64,000 nt of DNA from Rhabditoides inermis (lineage: Eukaryota; Nematoda; Chromadorea; Rhabditida; Rhabditidae). The DNA is taken from the NCBI GenBank assembly GCA_963966185.1, contig CAWZYM010000292.1, forward strand, positions 62,001 to 126,000, read 5' to 3'. Made by a program: the position numbers and the translations under genes. Below are positions 47,186 to 60,084 of this stretch, piece by piece (positions within the stretch are counted from its first letter, which is position 1; every line of letters begins with the position of its first letter). The notes under the pieces are model-generated. The model saw only the letters and a list, made by a program, of their open reading frames with translations, ran no database searches and was not told where the DNA came from.

Positions 47186-47922
47186 TCGGCATTCTCTTCG
47201 CATGCCAGTGGTTGGCCGCCCAGTCCTGTAAACAACTAGTGAACAAGTGAACAAGGGATCACCCACAATGTTCAACACTTCCGACCATCGATCCGACCAT
47301 GGACCGTGAAAGGGTAGAGACGGATGGAAGGATGGGAGAGAGTGAGGAGAAGAGAGCTCACTTCGCGAGCGCTGACACGTTATATATCCGGTCTCGATCC
47401 TGTTCTGTTGCGATGGAACTGCTGCAGTAGAACTGCCCCGTCCGCCCTCCTTTGTATATGTTCAGTTCATCTATCCATCTATGTTAGCTTCGCGGCATGT
47501 AGATTGTAGAAGATTGAATTTGCCAGTCCGAATCTTGCCTGCATGCCTTCGCTGCTCAGTCGTTTATTTTCCTGTAGGGTAAGTACCTAGCATCTGTCGC
47601 GTGCCGTCTGGAAACGGCCGCGTGTGGTGGTTGTGTGAGCCCACGTCTTCAAGCGGGGAGTGCGCTCGTGTTGAAGAGGTTCGCCTTGATGTGGCAGTCT
47701 CCTTTCCATGTGGTTCGGCCCGGTAGCAGTAGCGACGGCGACGGCCTTCTTGAGTATGTTGATTAGCTGCTCGTATGGCCAACGTGGTGGTCAATGTTGG
47801 CGATCAGGGGCAAATAGGGTTGCCTGGTGCGGATTCTGTCACATAGTGGTCGTAACGGGATACGTAGTCGAGATCGTAGAAGTCTGTGGTCACCTCCTAA
47901 GCGTCTTCTTAGATGAATGTTT

Positions 47923-48299
47923 ACCCCAAACTATCGTTCGGGGTCGTCCAAAGAAGGTCCAAACAAGCCCCAAACAAGCGTTTTCCAATGAAAAACTGTT
48001 GACCCCAAAGACGAAATATTGAGGGCAAACTTTGCCCAATCAGTCCGAACAACGTTTGGACACCCCCAAACAACAATTGGACTGCCCAAAAACCCCGAAT
48101 AACCTCAAACTGTTCACCCTAAACATTGCAAAGAGGGAATATGAATGCAGCTCTTTGGGTCGCAAAACCAGTGACCTCACTCGTTTCAAAGTTTGCCCTC
48201 AATGTGTCGTCTTTTGGGTCAGCAGTTTCCATTGAAAACATCTTGTTTGGGGCTTGTTTGAACCTTCTTTGGACCACCGCGAACGATAGTTTGGGGTGT
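47923..48299. repeat. promoter-proximal inverted repeat (U4)
   Basis: Same arms and loop as in U3, ending about 255 bases before the ATG of copy 4. Confidence 0.75.
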
Positions 48300-48554
48300 T
48301 TGTAATGTTCTCTCAAGAGATAGCTGGATCAATTTGTCACATAGTCTCTAACGAATACTAATCAGTCATAACTCCGCTCTCAATACGGAACCATACAGTA
48401 TGATCAAGTATTCCAGCTGTGTTTTCGTCACGAAACGTCACGAAAAAAAGCGCCTTGTCTCAAATCATTTTGTATTCCTCTCCAACTTCTTGCTCATAAA
48501 TACGCGAGCTAACATGGTGGTAGGCATCCAGTCTTCACAAGGACATCCGATAGA

Positions 48555-50309
48555 ATGCGTGTGATCGCAGGACTCGCCGCTCTCGCTGCTGCCTCCACTG
48601 CCAGTAAGTAGAAGCAACACTGAGCAGCTACTGATGGAATCGTTTCAGGGTACATTGGAGATGTCAACGACTCCCGCACTTCTCCGATCGGCAAACATGG
48701 CGTCGAGACATCAGGACAGTCCAAGGAAGCAAGGCCTGTTCACGTGACTCTCGGAAAGCGTGACGCTGAGGAGGTCGGAAAGCGCTTTGCTGAAGAGGTC
48801 GGAAAGCGCGACGTCGGAAAGAGGGACGTCGGCAAGCGCTTTGCTGATGAGGTCGGAAAGCGCGACGTCGGAAAGAGGGACGTCGGCAAGCGCTTTGCTG
48901 ATGAGGTCGGAAAGCGCGACGTCGGAAAGAGGGACGTCGGCAAGCGCTTTGCTGATGAGGTCGGAAAGCGCGACGTCGGAAAGAGGGACGTCGGCAAGCG
49001 CTTTGCTGATGAGGTCGGAAAGCGCGACGTCGGAAAGAGGGACGTCGGCAAGCGCGACGCTGAGGAGGTCGGAAAGCGCGACGTCGGAAAGAGGGACGTC
49101 GGCAAGAGTGACGCTGAGGAGGTCGGAAAGCGCGACGTCGGAAAGAGGGACGTCGGCAAGCGCGACGCTGAGGAGGTCGGAAAGCGCTTTGCTGATGAGG
49201 TCGGAAAGCGCGACGTTGGAAAGAGGGACGTCGGCAAGCGCGACGCTGAGGAGGTCGGAAAACGCTTTGCTGATGAGGTCGAAAAGCGCGACGTCGGAAA
49301 GAGGGACGTCGGCAAGCGCTTTGCTGATGAGGTCGGAAAGCGCGACGTCGGAAAGAGGGACGTCGGCAAGCGCTTTGCTGATGAGGTCGGAAAGCGCGAC
49401 GTCGGAAAGAGGGACGTCGGCAAGCGCTTTGCTGATGAGGTCGGAAAGCGCGACGTCGGAAAGAGGGACGTCGGCAAGCGCGACGCTGAGGAGGTCGGAA
49501 AGCGCGACGTCGGAAAGAGGGACGTCGGCAAGCGTGACGCTGAGGAGGTCGGAAAGCGCGACGTCGGAAAGAGGGACGTCGGCAAGCGCGACGCTGAGGA
49601 GGTCGGAAAGCGCTATGCTGAGGAGGTCGGAAAGCGCTTTGCTGATGAGGTCGGAAAGCGCGACGTTAGAAAGAGGGACGTCGGCAAGCGCGACGCTGAG
49701 GAGGTCGGAAAGCGCTTTGCTGAGGAGGTAGGAAAGCGCGACGTCGGAAAGAGGGACGTCGGCAAGCGCGACGCTGAGGAGGTCGGAAAGCGCTTTGCTG
49801 ATGAGGTCGGAAAGCGCGACGTTGGAAAGAAGGACGTCGGCAAGCGCGACGCTGAGGAGGTCGGAAAGCGCTTTGCTGATGAGGTCGGAAAGCGCGACGT
49901 CGGAAAGAGAGACGTCGGCAAGCGCGACGCTGAGGAGGTCGGGAAGCGCTTTGCTGATGAGGTCGGAAAGCGCGACGTTGGAAAGAGGGACGTCGGCAAG
50001 CGCGACGCTGAGGAGGTCGGAAAGCGCTTTGCTGATGAGGTCGGAAAGCGCGACGTTGGAAAGAGGGACGTCGGCAAGCGCGACGCTGAGGAGGTCGGAA
50101 AGCGCTTTGCTGATGAGGTCGGAAAGCGCGACGTTGGAAAGAGGGACGTCGGCAAGCGCGACGCTGAGGAGGTCGGAAAGCGCTTTGCTGATGAGGTCGG
50201 AAAGCGCGACGTTGGAAAGAGGGACGTCGGCAAGCGCGACGCTGAGGAGGTCGGAAAGCGCTTTGCTGAGGAGGTCGGAAAGCGCGACGCTAAGCTCATG
50301 CCTCATTAG
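48555..50309 (+). CDS. neuropeptide-like precursor, copy 4 (intact)
   Basis: Exon 1, 48555-48603; exon 2, 48649-50309; 569 aa. Signal peptide and spacer are identical to copy 3. The array is shorter than copy 3 by 30 codon triplets' worth of block, i.e. 90 residues, mainly in its first half, and carries a few altered sites (one DVRKR, one DVGKK, one EVEKR, one GKS). The C-terminal half is close to copies 3 and 5 in order of DAEEV/FADEV units. AATAAA follows the stop. Confidence 0.75.
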
Positions 50310-50688
50310 GCTGAAAGAAAGTACTCAAAATAAATATATACATATATATCAATAACAATAAATAGTTTGCGAATATGTAAAGACTTGAACCGCACGTATG
50401 TATTTTTTTTCTACGTTCTCTCACATAGCACTGTTTTGCCCTACTTTCGTTTCAATTGATTTAATGTATTGACGTCAATAAGAATATGTCTAAAATGGTA
50501 CTCTCTCGTTCCCTCTGTCTCTTTTTCCCATGGTTTTCACGTGAATCAGTTTGACCGCAGAGTTACAACAACCATAGTCAACTAAGAAAAGCAGTCATTC
50601 AATCAATACGTCAATCAATACAATTCACAAAGACATACCAGGCGTATGCATTCGTATTTCATGTATCATTTATGAGCGGAATGTGTTT

Positions 50689-51471
50689 TCAGAGCTCAGC
50701 CTCAGAGAATACGAAAAAGAAATGCAGGCAATAGTAGCAGGCTTGTGGAGACCAGCAGAATGCAGGACTGGAGGACCGAATAGTCCGGTGTCGGACGGGG
50801 TTCCCGTATTCACACGCTTTGATGTGCTGTAAACAAAGTGTGGAAACATTTAACTTATTGTTCGTATGCATGAATTTTGGTTTTGAAATAGGACTTTTTT
50901 GAGTAGTGAGTGACTGCCATCAAAACAGAGAAACGTCCATGTTTGGTTTTACGATGTTCGAAGCGACTTCACTTGAATAAGACACTCTACTATATTCCAG
51001 GAGATGCCGGTTGGACAGTCTAAGTTGTAGGCGGTCCTATTCACACAACTGAAGCGATCTCTCTTCGTCTCTCCCTCCCTCTCTCTCTCTCCCTCTCTCT
51101 CTCTCTTTCTCTCTCACTCTCTCTCTCCGTTCCCTTCTCTCGCTTTTGCTCTTTACCCACACAAAGCACTTTGCACAGTTGGTAGACTCAGCAAAGAAAC
51201 CATCCTGCGAGCATTTTGTGCCTTAAAAGATACGGTTCTTTTGAAATCTTGAAAGCGCTTGCAAACGCACAGTTCGTGATTGGTTCGGATGCGGGAGTGG
51301 GAGCAGTCGTCGAAGCAGCCGTAGTGGGTTTGTCGGAAGGAACAGTACCAGTAGCATGAGTCACCCCTTTTCCCAGTTCTTCTGTTATGGTGCTGATCAG
51401 TGGATTGAAGTCGTCAACACCGAGCGACCACACATAAGCGCCTCCCTCTACTCCTATCTCCATCTCTCTCT

Positions 51472-51522
<51 letters not shown>

Positions 51523-51831
51523 CATCTCTACCTTTTCTTTGTAGCTCTGCACACTGTCGTAGCTGAACCACTGGTCTCCACTTACGAGGTACGGTACCTT
51601 AACAAAAGGTGCATAATCAATACCAATCGATAATTCCATACCTTCTGCTCCGCGTCCCAGTAGGTCTCAGCGCCGGCAGAGAGCATCTCGCAAATCTGCA
51701 AAAATTCGATAAATAACCCCATCAATATCGATCGATACCTCGTAGTAGTCGGCGACGCTGTCTTGTTCGACATACTGGGTGATTCTGGAAGGTGAGTTGC
51801 GAGGCGATCCGGGGCTGATTTTGGACTTGCC
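50689..51831 (-). pseudogene. GH18 chitinase remnant in U4
   Basis: Same C-terminal exons as U1, with VAYIRRN deleted and GGAYVWSLGVDDFN retained. An additional deletion removes the NANCSGKDR coding part, so the frame passes from DDFN directly to PLISTITEEL. The last exon with ACEYGNPVRHRTIRSS ends at 50689. No catalytic region is present. Confidence 0.7.
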
Positions 51832-51857
51832 CTGTAAAAAACGTAGTAAAGGTGAAG

Positions 51858-53478
51858 GCAGTCTGATAGAGTGGTTGAGATCGTTTCTGATGGACCGCTC
51901 GTTCCGAGTGAAAGTAGGTGACTCTCTTTCTCATTCTCTAGAGTCTCTCTCGAATGTACCACAAGCCAGTGTCTTAGGTCCAGTTCTATTCATAATCTAC
52001 TTGATTGGTATTGAAATGTTGTCGCAAATGATATTAAGATACGTATTTTTGCGGATGACATCAAAATTTACACGTGTTTTGATATCAAGACCAAAGCAAT
52101 TCGCACCGCTGCTCTGCAATTGACTATTGACCGCATTATAGCCTGGGCTACCTAGTGGCAGTTAGAGCTTGCTAGCAACAAGTGTTCCGTAGTGCACATA
52201 GGTACGCGCAACCCGCGCACCGGGTACACTCTCGGCGGCGCGCCTCTCACTGCGTGCAACCAAGTGCGCGACCTCGGTCTCAATGTCTCCTCCACTATCA
52301 CTCCCACTGTAAATTCGTCCGCGCGTGCCAAAATGGCTATGACTCGCGCTCGCTTGCTTGCTCGTACTGTGACATCCAACAACCGCGTAGTTCTTATGAA
52401 TCTGTTTAAGACCTGTGCTGGACTTTGCCAGCAGTGTTTGGAACCCATATTTGTTGAAAGACATACGAGAGCTAGAGCGCGTTCAGAGGTATTGGACAAG
52501 AATAGTGTTTTATAGAGTGTATCCTGATAGTGGTTACCCACAGTCGATGCCACCCTATGCATTTCGGTTACGTATTCTCGGTTTACGTACATTGTACGAA
52601 CGCCGCGCCGCCATTGATCTCACGCTCACTTTCAAAATGCGACGCAACGAAACAGCCGCGCGATTCTCACAGTACTTCAAGTTGAAACCTACACGTGGCA
52701 GAAATGGTTTATTTGCTCTGAGAATACATTCGACTCGCAATACAGTTAGGCACAACTACTTCACTCAACGAACAGCCAGGAACATTTGCACTCTAACTAA
52801 AGCGTACCCTCGTCTTTTCACTGCGCGAAATTCCAACATATTCCGAAATTCGCTCGAGAAAATCGATCTCACTAGAGTGCTCAGTCTGGCAAACTGACTA
52901 TCACCCTTTCGTTTTTTTTCTCTTATGTTTCTTTGATCCACGGGTGAGTTGTGCTGGTAAGGCATGTCGCTGTGTTCACCGTCGGCTGTCACACGCTTCT
53001 CTTCGGCCGCGCGGGCTCGAGTCCATTCTCATCGAGGGCACACGATCCATCCATCCTTGGCGCACACTCTGCACAATCTCAACAACAAGAACCACCAACG
53101 ACAACATCATACACGTCTTTGCCCCATCTCGAGCCCCCTACCATTCACAGTAGGGCACGACACCCGATCACAATCATTTCCTTATGATGCCTTATATAAT
53201 CAGATGCAATTTTCCCCTCCCTTTGATTCTAGAGTGTTGCTATCGAGACGTTACCGTGGTGGAAACTAGTGCCTGCCCCAGAGTGCATTGCCTCCTCATG
53301 TACTCACTCGGGTTCCTCCGCCCGCTCTCCTACGCCACCTCCAGGCAGGGGTGGGTATTAGTTGAAACTGCTGGTTTTACAGATTGATACGCACTTTTTT
53401 GTTGCATTTATTTTTTTCCTTCATTTTTCATCATATTTTGTGTGTGGCACAGTGTGAACTGTAATAAATTAATTAATT
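51858..53478 (+). mobile_element. degenerate LINE in U4
   Basis: Same insertion as U1 and U2. Its last ORF (52415-52897, 160 aa) is longer because the nonsense codon found in U1 and U2 is a Leu codon here, so it continues to RNSLEKIDLTRVLSLAN. The 5' portion is frameshifted as in the others. Confidence 0.8.
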
Positions 53479-54471
53479 AAGGTATCCCTCCGATTCAAGA
53501 GATCCACTCTGCCAATGGGGTCGAAGAAAGTCTATCGCATACACCATAACCCAACGATTTTCCAACGACGGTATCTGGCCTATTTTCGCAACAATGCGCC
53601 CGTGGGTGACCTACCGGACCTACCCTGCGGGTTGCTTTCGTAGCAGACTGCTACCAATTTATCACCTCGGTACAGTCAAGCGAACCCTGACCCACAGAGT
53701 ATAGCGGACATCGCTAACCACTACACTAGGCGGTGCTTTAGTAAACAAACAAAAAAGTAAATAAGTTAACAAACACGTAAACAACCTTGAGGGTCCATCC
53801 GTGTGCAACGGGTGGCATGCCAATTACAACCAGCGCGGCAGCGCTGGTTGGTTTGTGTTAAGACTAGTCGCGCGCTAGAATCGGCAAAAGGCGACTGAAC
53901 GACAGGTCGCTTAGAATCTCTGCCAGAACAATGTGATGCTGATAGATGTTATCAGGATGTTAGAAAATGGTTAAGTTTCGATTTTGGTAACGCTAGCTGT
54001 TGTAGGAAGCGAGATACGCGCGCGCGCCCCCTGAGGGGCAGGCAATCCCCCGTGTACGGATGGTTTTCTAGGGGGGGGGGGGGGTGGCGCGCACCGGCTG
54101 CCCCCAGCCCCCAGCAGACAGGAGGTGTACATTCCGCACTGCCTGTGGATTGCACTGATATAGTTCAGATCACGTGCCTTCCCATGCGCACAGTAGTGTT
54201 GTGGTTAGCGATTGCGCCCGTTGAGTCACATGGCTCAAGTTCGGTTCCGGCTGGTGGCAAACCTTTTGTAATATATGATTTTACATAGAAATGACATTGG
54301 AATTGTAAATTTTTCCATCAGCATTACCTAATCTCTTTTTTGCAAAATTAATACAATTTTGGACTCAACAAGGTGGGTGAACTGTTGGATTTCTTTTAAA
54401 AAAAGTTTTGTGGTTCATGTTAATGTAGATAGATTTATATGAAATCCAATAAAAGTACATTCATTATCTTT
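53479..54471. repeat. non-coding part of U4: SINE-A, SINE-B and GTAAACAA minisatellite
   Basis: Same order as U1: SINE-A (minus, about 53491-53738), minisatellite (about 53746-53791), poly-G near 54072, SINE-B (plus, about 54184-54267). Confidence 0.55.
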
Positions 54472-54755
54472 TAAAGGTACTTCCGTAAGTGAAGAGTTTG
54501 TGTTACTCAACGTAATGCAACAAAAGCTCATGCATTTTACCAATCGAAATAGTACACAAACCTGCTCCAATAGTTCAACAAGATATATAAAATCGATCGG
54601 ATACCGAAATCAATTTGCCGACGTACAACATCTGCTCGCATCAGTTTTTATTGCAGAAAGAGCAGGTTTGTTTACTATTTCGTTTGATAAAATGCATGAG
54701 CTTTTGTTGCATTACGTTGAGTAACACAAACTCTTCTCTCACGGAAGTCCTTTTT
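54472..54755. mobile_element. foldback element (U4)
   Basis: Same element as in U1 and U2. The left arm here starts AAAGGTACTTCCGTAAG, closer to the AAAAGTACTTGCGTAA start of the Helitron-embedded foldbacks. Confidence 0.75.
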
Positions 54756-55518
54756 GAAGATAATCTTCTCTTTCGGCATTCTCTTCGCATGCCAGTGGTT
54801 GGCCGCCCAGTCCTGTAAACAACTAGTGAACAAGTGAACAAGGGATCACCCACAATGTTCAACACTTCCGACCATCGATCCGACCATGGACCGTGAAAGG
54901 GTAGAGACGGATGGAAGGATGGGAGAGAGTGAGGAGAAGAGAGCTCACTTCGCGAGCGCTGACACGTTATATATCCGGTCTCGATCCTGTTCTGTTGCGA
55001 TGGAACTGCTGCAGTAGAACTGCCCCGTCCGCCCTCCTTTGTATATGTTCAGTTCATCTATCCATCTATGTTAGCTTCGCGGCATGTAGATTGTAGAAGA
55101 TTGAATTTGCCAGTCCGAATCTTGCCTGCATGCCTTCGCTGCTCAGTCGTTTATTTGCCTGTAGGGTAAGTACCTAGCATCTGTCGCTCTATCGCGTGCC
55201 GTCTGGAAACGGCCGCGTGTGGTGGTTGTGTGAGCCCACGTCTTCAAGCGGGGAGTGCGCTCGTGTTGAAGAGGTTCGCCTTGATGTGGCAGTCTCCTTT
55301 CCATGTGGTTCGGCCCGGTAGCAGTAGCGACGGCGACGGCCTTCTTGAGTATGTTGATTAGCTGCTCGTATGGCCAACGTGGTGGTCAAAGTTGGCGATC
55401 AGGGGCAAATAGGGTTGCCTGGTGCGGATTCTGTCACATAGTGGTCGTAACGGGATACGTAGTCGAGATCGTAGAAGTCTGTGGTCACCTCCTAAGCGTC
55501 TTCTTAGATGAATGGACG

Positions 55519-55894
55519 ACCCCAAACTATCGTTCGGGATCGTCCAAGAAGATCTGAACAACCCCCCAACAAGCCGTTTCCAATGGAAAACTGTTGACCC
55601 CAAAGACGACACATTGAGGGCAAACTTTGCCCAATCAGTCCGAACAACGTTTGGTCACCACCAAACAACAATTGGACTGCCCCAAAACCCCGAATAACCT
55701 CAAACTGTTCACCCTAAACATTGCAAAGAGGGAATATGAATGCAGCTCTTTGGGTCGCAAAACCAGTGACCTCACTCGTTTCAAAGTTTGCCCTCAATGT
55801 GTCGTCTTTTGGGTCAGCAGTTTCCATTGAAAACATCTTGTTTGGGGCTTGTTTGAACCTTCTTTGGACCACCGCGAACGATAGTTTGGGGTGT
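55519..55894. repeat. promoter-proximal inverted repeat (U5)
   Basis: Arms about 55519-55628 and 55782-55894; more symmetric than in U3 and U4, with fewer arm mismatches. Confidence 0.75.
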
Positions 55895-56149
55895 TTGTAA
55901 TGTTCTCTCAAGAGATAGCTGGATCAATTTGCCACATAGTCTCTAACGAATACTAATCAGTCATAACTCCGCTCTCAATACGGAACCATACAGTATGATC
56001 AAGTATTCCAGCTGTGTTTTCGTCACGAAACGTCACGAAAAAAAGCGCCTTGTCTCAAATCATTTTGTATTCCTCTCCAACTTCTTGCTCATAAATACGC
56101 GAGCTAACATGGTGGTAGGCATCCAGTCTTCACAAGGACATCCGATAGA

Positions 56150-57865
56150 ATGCGTGTGATCGCAGGACTCGCCGCTCTCGCTGCTGCCTCCACTGCCAGT
56201 AAGTAGAAGCAACACTGAGCAGCTACTGATGGAATCGTTTCAGGGTACATTGGAGATGTCAACGACTCCCGCACTTCTCCGATCGGCAAACATGGCGTCG
56301 AGACATCAGGACAGTCCAAGGAAGCAAGGCCTGTTCACGTGACTCTCGGAAAGCGTGACGCTGAGGAGGTCGGAAAGCGCTTTGCTGAAGAGGTCGGAAA
56401 GCGCGACGTCGGAAAGAGGGACGTCGGCAAGCGCGACGCTGAGGAGGTCGGAAAGCGCTTTGCTGATGAGGTCGGAAAGCGCGACGTCGGAAAGAGGGAC
56501 GTCGGAAAGAGGGACGTCGGCAAGCGCTTTGCTGATGAGGTCGGAAAGCGCGACGTCGGAAAGAGGGACGTCGGCAAGCGCTTTGCTGATGAGGTCGGAA
56601 AGCGCGACGTCGGAAAGAGGGACGTCGGCAAGCGCTTTGCTGATGAGGTCGGCAAGCGCGACGTCGGAAAGAGGGACGTCGGCAAGCGCGACGCTGAGGA
56701 GGTCGGAAAGCGCTTTGCTGATGAGGTCGGAAAGCGCGACGTCGGAAAGAGGGACGTCGGCAAGCGCTTTGCTGATGAGGTCGGAAAGCGCGACGTCGGA
56801 AAGAGGGACGTCGGCAAGCGCGACGCTGAGGAGGTCGGAAAGCGCGACGTCGGAAAGAGGGACGTCGGCAAGCGTGACGCTGAGGAGGTCGGAAAGCGCG
56901 ACGTCGGAAAGAGGGACGTCGGCAAGCGCGACGCTGAGGAGGTCGGAAAGCGCTTTGCTGATGAGGTCGGAAAGCGCGACGTCGGAAAGAGGGACGTCGG
57001 CAAGCGCTTTGCTGATGAGGTCGGAAAGCGCGACGTCGGAAAGAGGGACGTCGGCAAGCGCTTTGCTGATGAGGTCGGAAAGCGCGACGTCGGAAAGAGG
57101 GACGTCGGCAAGCGCGACGCTGAGGAGGTCGGAAAGCGCGACGTCGGAAAGAGGGACGTCGGCAAGCGTGACGCTGAGGAGGTCGGAAAGCGCGACGTCG
57201 GAAAGAGGGACGTCGGCAAGCGCGACGCTGAGGAGGTCGGAAAGCGCTATGCTGAGGAGGTCGGAAAGCGCTTTGCTGATGAGGTCGGAAAGCGCGACGT
57301 TGGAAAGAGGGACGTCGGCAAGCGCGACGCTGAGGAGGTCGGAAAGCGCTTTGCTGAGGAGGTAGGAAAGCGCGACGTCGGAAAGAGGGACGTCGGCAAG
57401 CGCGACGCTGAGGAGGTCGGAAAGCGCTTTGCTGATGAGGTCGGAAAGCGCGACGTTGGAAAGAAGGACGTCGGCAAGCGCGACGCTGAGGAGGTCGGAA
57501 AGCGCTTTGCTGATGAGGTCGGAAAGCGCGACGTCGGAAAGAGAGACGTCGGCAAGCGCGACGCTGAGGAGGTCGGGAAGCGCTTTGCTGATGAGGTCGG
57601 AAAGCGCGACGTTGGAAAGAGAGACGTCGGCAAGCGCGACGCTGAGGAGGTCGGAAAGCGCTTTGCTGATGAGGTCGGAAAGCGCGACGTTGGAAAGAGG
57701 GACGTCGGCAAGCGCGACGCTGAGGAGGTCGGAAAGCGCTTTGCTGATGAGGTCGGAAAGCGCGACGTTGGAAAGAGGGACGTCGGCAAGCGCGACGCTG
57801 AGGAGGTCGGAAAGCGCTTTGCTGAGGAGGTCGGAAAGCGCGACGCTAAGCTCATGCCTCATTAG
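56150..57865 (+). CDS. neuropeptide-like precursor, copy 5 (intact)
   Basis: Exon 1, 56150-56198; exon 2, 56244-57865; 556 aa. Signal peptide, intron and spacer as in copies 3 and 4. The array has the fewest damaged processing sites seen here (one DVGKK); one FADEV unit is followed by three DVGKR units instead of two, showing that five-residue units can also be gained. Ends DAKLMPH, followed by AATAAA. Confidence 0.75.
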
Positions 57866-58636
57866 GCTGAAAGAAAGTACTCAAAATAAATATATACATA
57901 TATATCAATAACAATAAATAGTTTGCGAATATGTAAAGACTTGAACCGCACGTATGTATTTTTTTCTGCGTTCTCTCACATAGCACTGTTTTGCCCTACT
58001 TTCGTTTCAATTGATTTAATGTAATGACGTCAATAAGAATATGTCTTAAATGGTACTCTCTCGTTCCCTCTGTCTCTTTTTCCCATGGTTTTCACGTGAA
58101 TCAGTTTGACCGCAGAGTTACAACAACCATAGTCAACAAAGAAAAGCAGTCAGTCAATCAATACGTCAATCAATACAATACACAAAGACATACCAGGCGT
58201 ATGCATTCGTATTTCATGTATCAATCATGAGCGGAATGTGTTTTCAGAGCTCAGAGAATACGAAAAAGAAATGCAGGCAATAGTAGCAGGCTTGTAGGAG
58301 ACCAGCAGATTGCAGGACTGGAGGACCGAATAGTCCGGTGTCGGACGGGGTTCCCGTATTCACACGCTTTGATGTGCTGTAAACAAAGTGTGGAAACATT
58401 TAACTTATTGTTCGTATGTATGAATTTCGGTTTTGAAATAGGACTTTTTTGAGTAGTGAGTGACTGCCATCAAAACAGAGAAACGTCCATGTTTGGTTTT
58501 ACGATGTTTGAAGCGACTTCACTTGAATAAGACACTCTACTATATTCCAGGAGATGCCGGTTGGACAGTCTAAGTTGTAGGCGGTCCTATTCACACAACT
58601 GAAGCGATCTCTCTTCGTCTCTCTCCCTCTCTCTCC

Positions 58637-58688
<52 letters not shown>

Positions 58689-59196
58689 TCCCTTCTCTCG
58701 CTTTTGCTCTTTACCCACACAAAGCACTTTGCACAGTTGGTAGACTCAGCAAAGAAACCATCCTGCGAGTATTTTGTGCCTTAAAAGATACGGTTCTTTT
58801 GAAATCTTGAAAGCGCTTGCAAACGCACAGTTCGTGGTTGGTTCAGATGCGGGAGTGGGAGCAGTCGTCGAAGCAGCTGTAGTGGGTTTGTCGGAAGGAA
58901 CAGTAGCAGTAGCATGAGTCAACCCTTTTTCCAGTTCTTCTGCTATGGTGCTGATCAGTGGATAGGGCCGGTCGTTGCCCGAGCAGTTGGCATTGAAGTC
59001 AACGTCGAGCGACCACACATAAGCGCCGTTCCGACGGATGTAGGCCACCCGAAGATACATCTCCCTCTATTCCCTCTCTCTCTCCATCTCTCTCTCCATC
59101 TCTCTCTCTTCTCTCCCTCCATCTCTACCTTTTCTTTGTAGCTCTGCACGTTGTCGTAGCTGAACCACTGGTCTTCACTTACGAGGTACGGTACAT

Positions 59197-59353
59197 ACTA
59201 TACCCCCAGGAATGGAAGAATGTGGCCGCGGACGCTGATGCGACAAGATGGAAGAATTTTGCTTCCCGGCGCTACTCTGTGAATGATTGATGTTTTGAGT
59301 TATGATCACATAATGCGATACCGGATAAATGTTGAATTGAATTGAATTGAATT
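59197..59353 (-). mobile_element. short retroposon with GAATT tail
   Basis: A 157-bp insert flanked by an 11-bp duplication GTACGGTACAT (59186-59196 and 59354-59364), ending in four GAATT-type repeats. U3 has the empty site. The orientation is assigned tentatively. Confidence 0.6.
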
Positions 59354-59629
59354 GTACGGTACATTAACAAAAGGTGCATAATCAATACCAATCGATAATT
59401 CCATACCTTCTGCTCCGCGTCCCAGTAGGTCTCAGCGCCGGCAGAGAGCATCTCGCAAATCTTCAAAAAAATCGATAAATAACCCCATCAATATCGCTCG
59501 ATACCTCGTAGTAGTCGGCGACGCTATCTTGTTTTGTTCGACATACTGGGTTGCTCTGGAAGGTGAGTTGCCAGGCGATCCGGGGCTGATTTTGGACTTG
59601 CCTGTAAAAAACGTAGTAAAGGTGAAGGT

Positions 59630-59869
59630 ATCCCTCCGATTCAAGAGATTCACTCTGCCAATGGGGTCGAAGGAGGTCTATCGCATACACCATAACCCAA
59701 CGATTTTCCAACGACGGTATCTGGCCGATTTTCGCAACAATGCGCCCGTGGGTGGCCTACCCTGCGGGTTGCTTTCGACTGCTACCAATTTATCACCTCG
59801 GTACGGTCAAGCGCCCGGGAGGGGGATTGAACCCCTGACCCACCGAGCATAGCGGACATCGCTAACCCA
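59630..59869 (-). mobile_element. tRNA-derived SINE-A (U5)
   Basis: Minus strand: GGTTAGCGATGTCCGC, GGGTCAGGGGTTCAATCC, then the shared SINE body, within a chitinase intron, as in U3. Confidence 0.45.
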
Positions 59870-60084
59870 CGTTATATATCCGGCCTCGATCCTGTTCTGT
59901 TGCGATGGAACTGCTGCAGTGATGAGCAGTATGGAACGACCGAAAGACGAGGCCTCTGTCTCGACAGCACTGTGCAGCTCCTGATCACGTTGACAGGTAA
60001 ACAAGGTGAACAAACAAGTAAACAAACAAATAAACAACTCACGGTCATGGTGGCAACGTAGTGCTTGTCGACCAGTACATAGAT

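Larger units (their letters stand above)
36357..47437 (+). repeat. tandem unit U3 with single-copy insert
   Basis: Unit similarity runs from 36357 to about 42208 and resumes at about 47186. The 42.2-47.2 kb segment occurs in no other unit and carries two minus-strand genes and a Helitron-like element. Confidence 0.75.
47438..55024 (+). repeat. tandem unit U4
   Basis: Left half nearly identical to U3 (promoter module and gene); sequence after the array and the chitinase/LINE part resemble U1. Confidence 0.8.
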
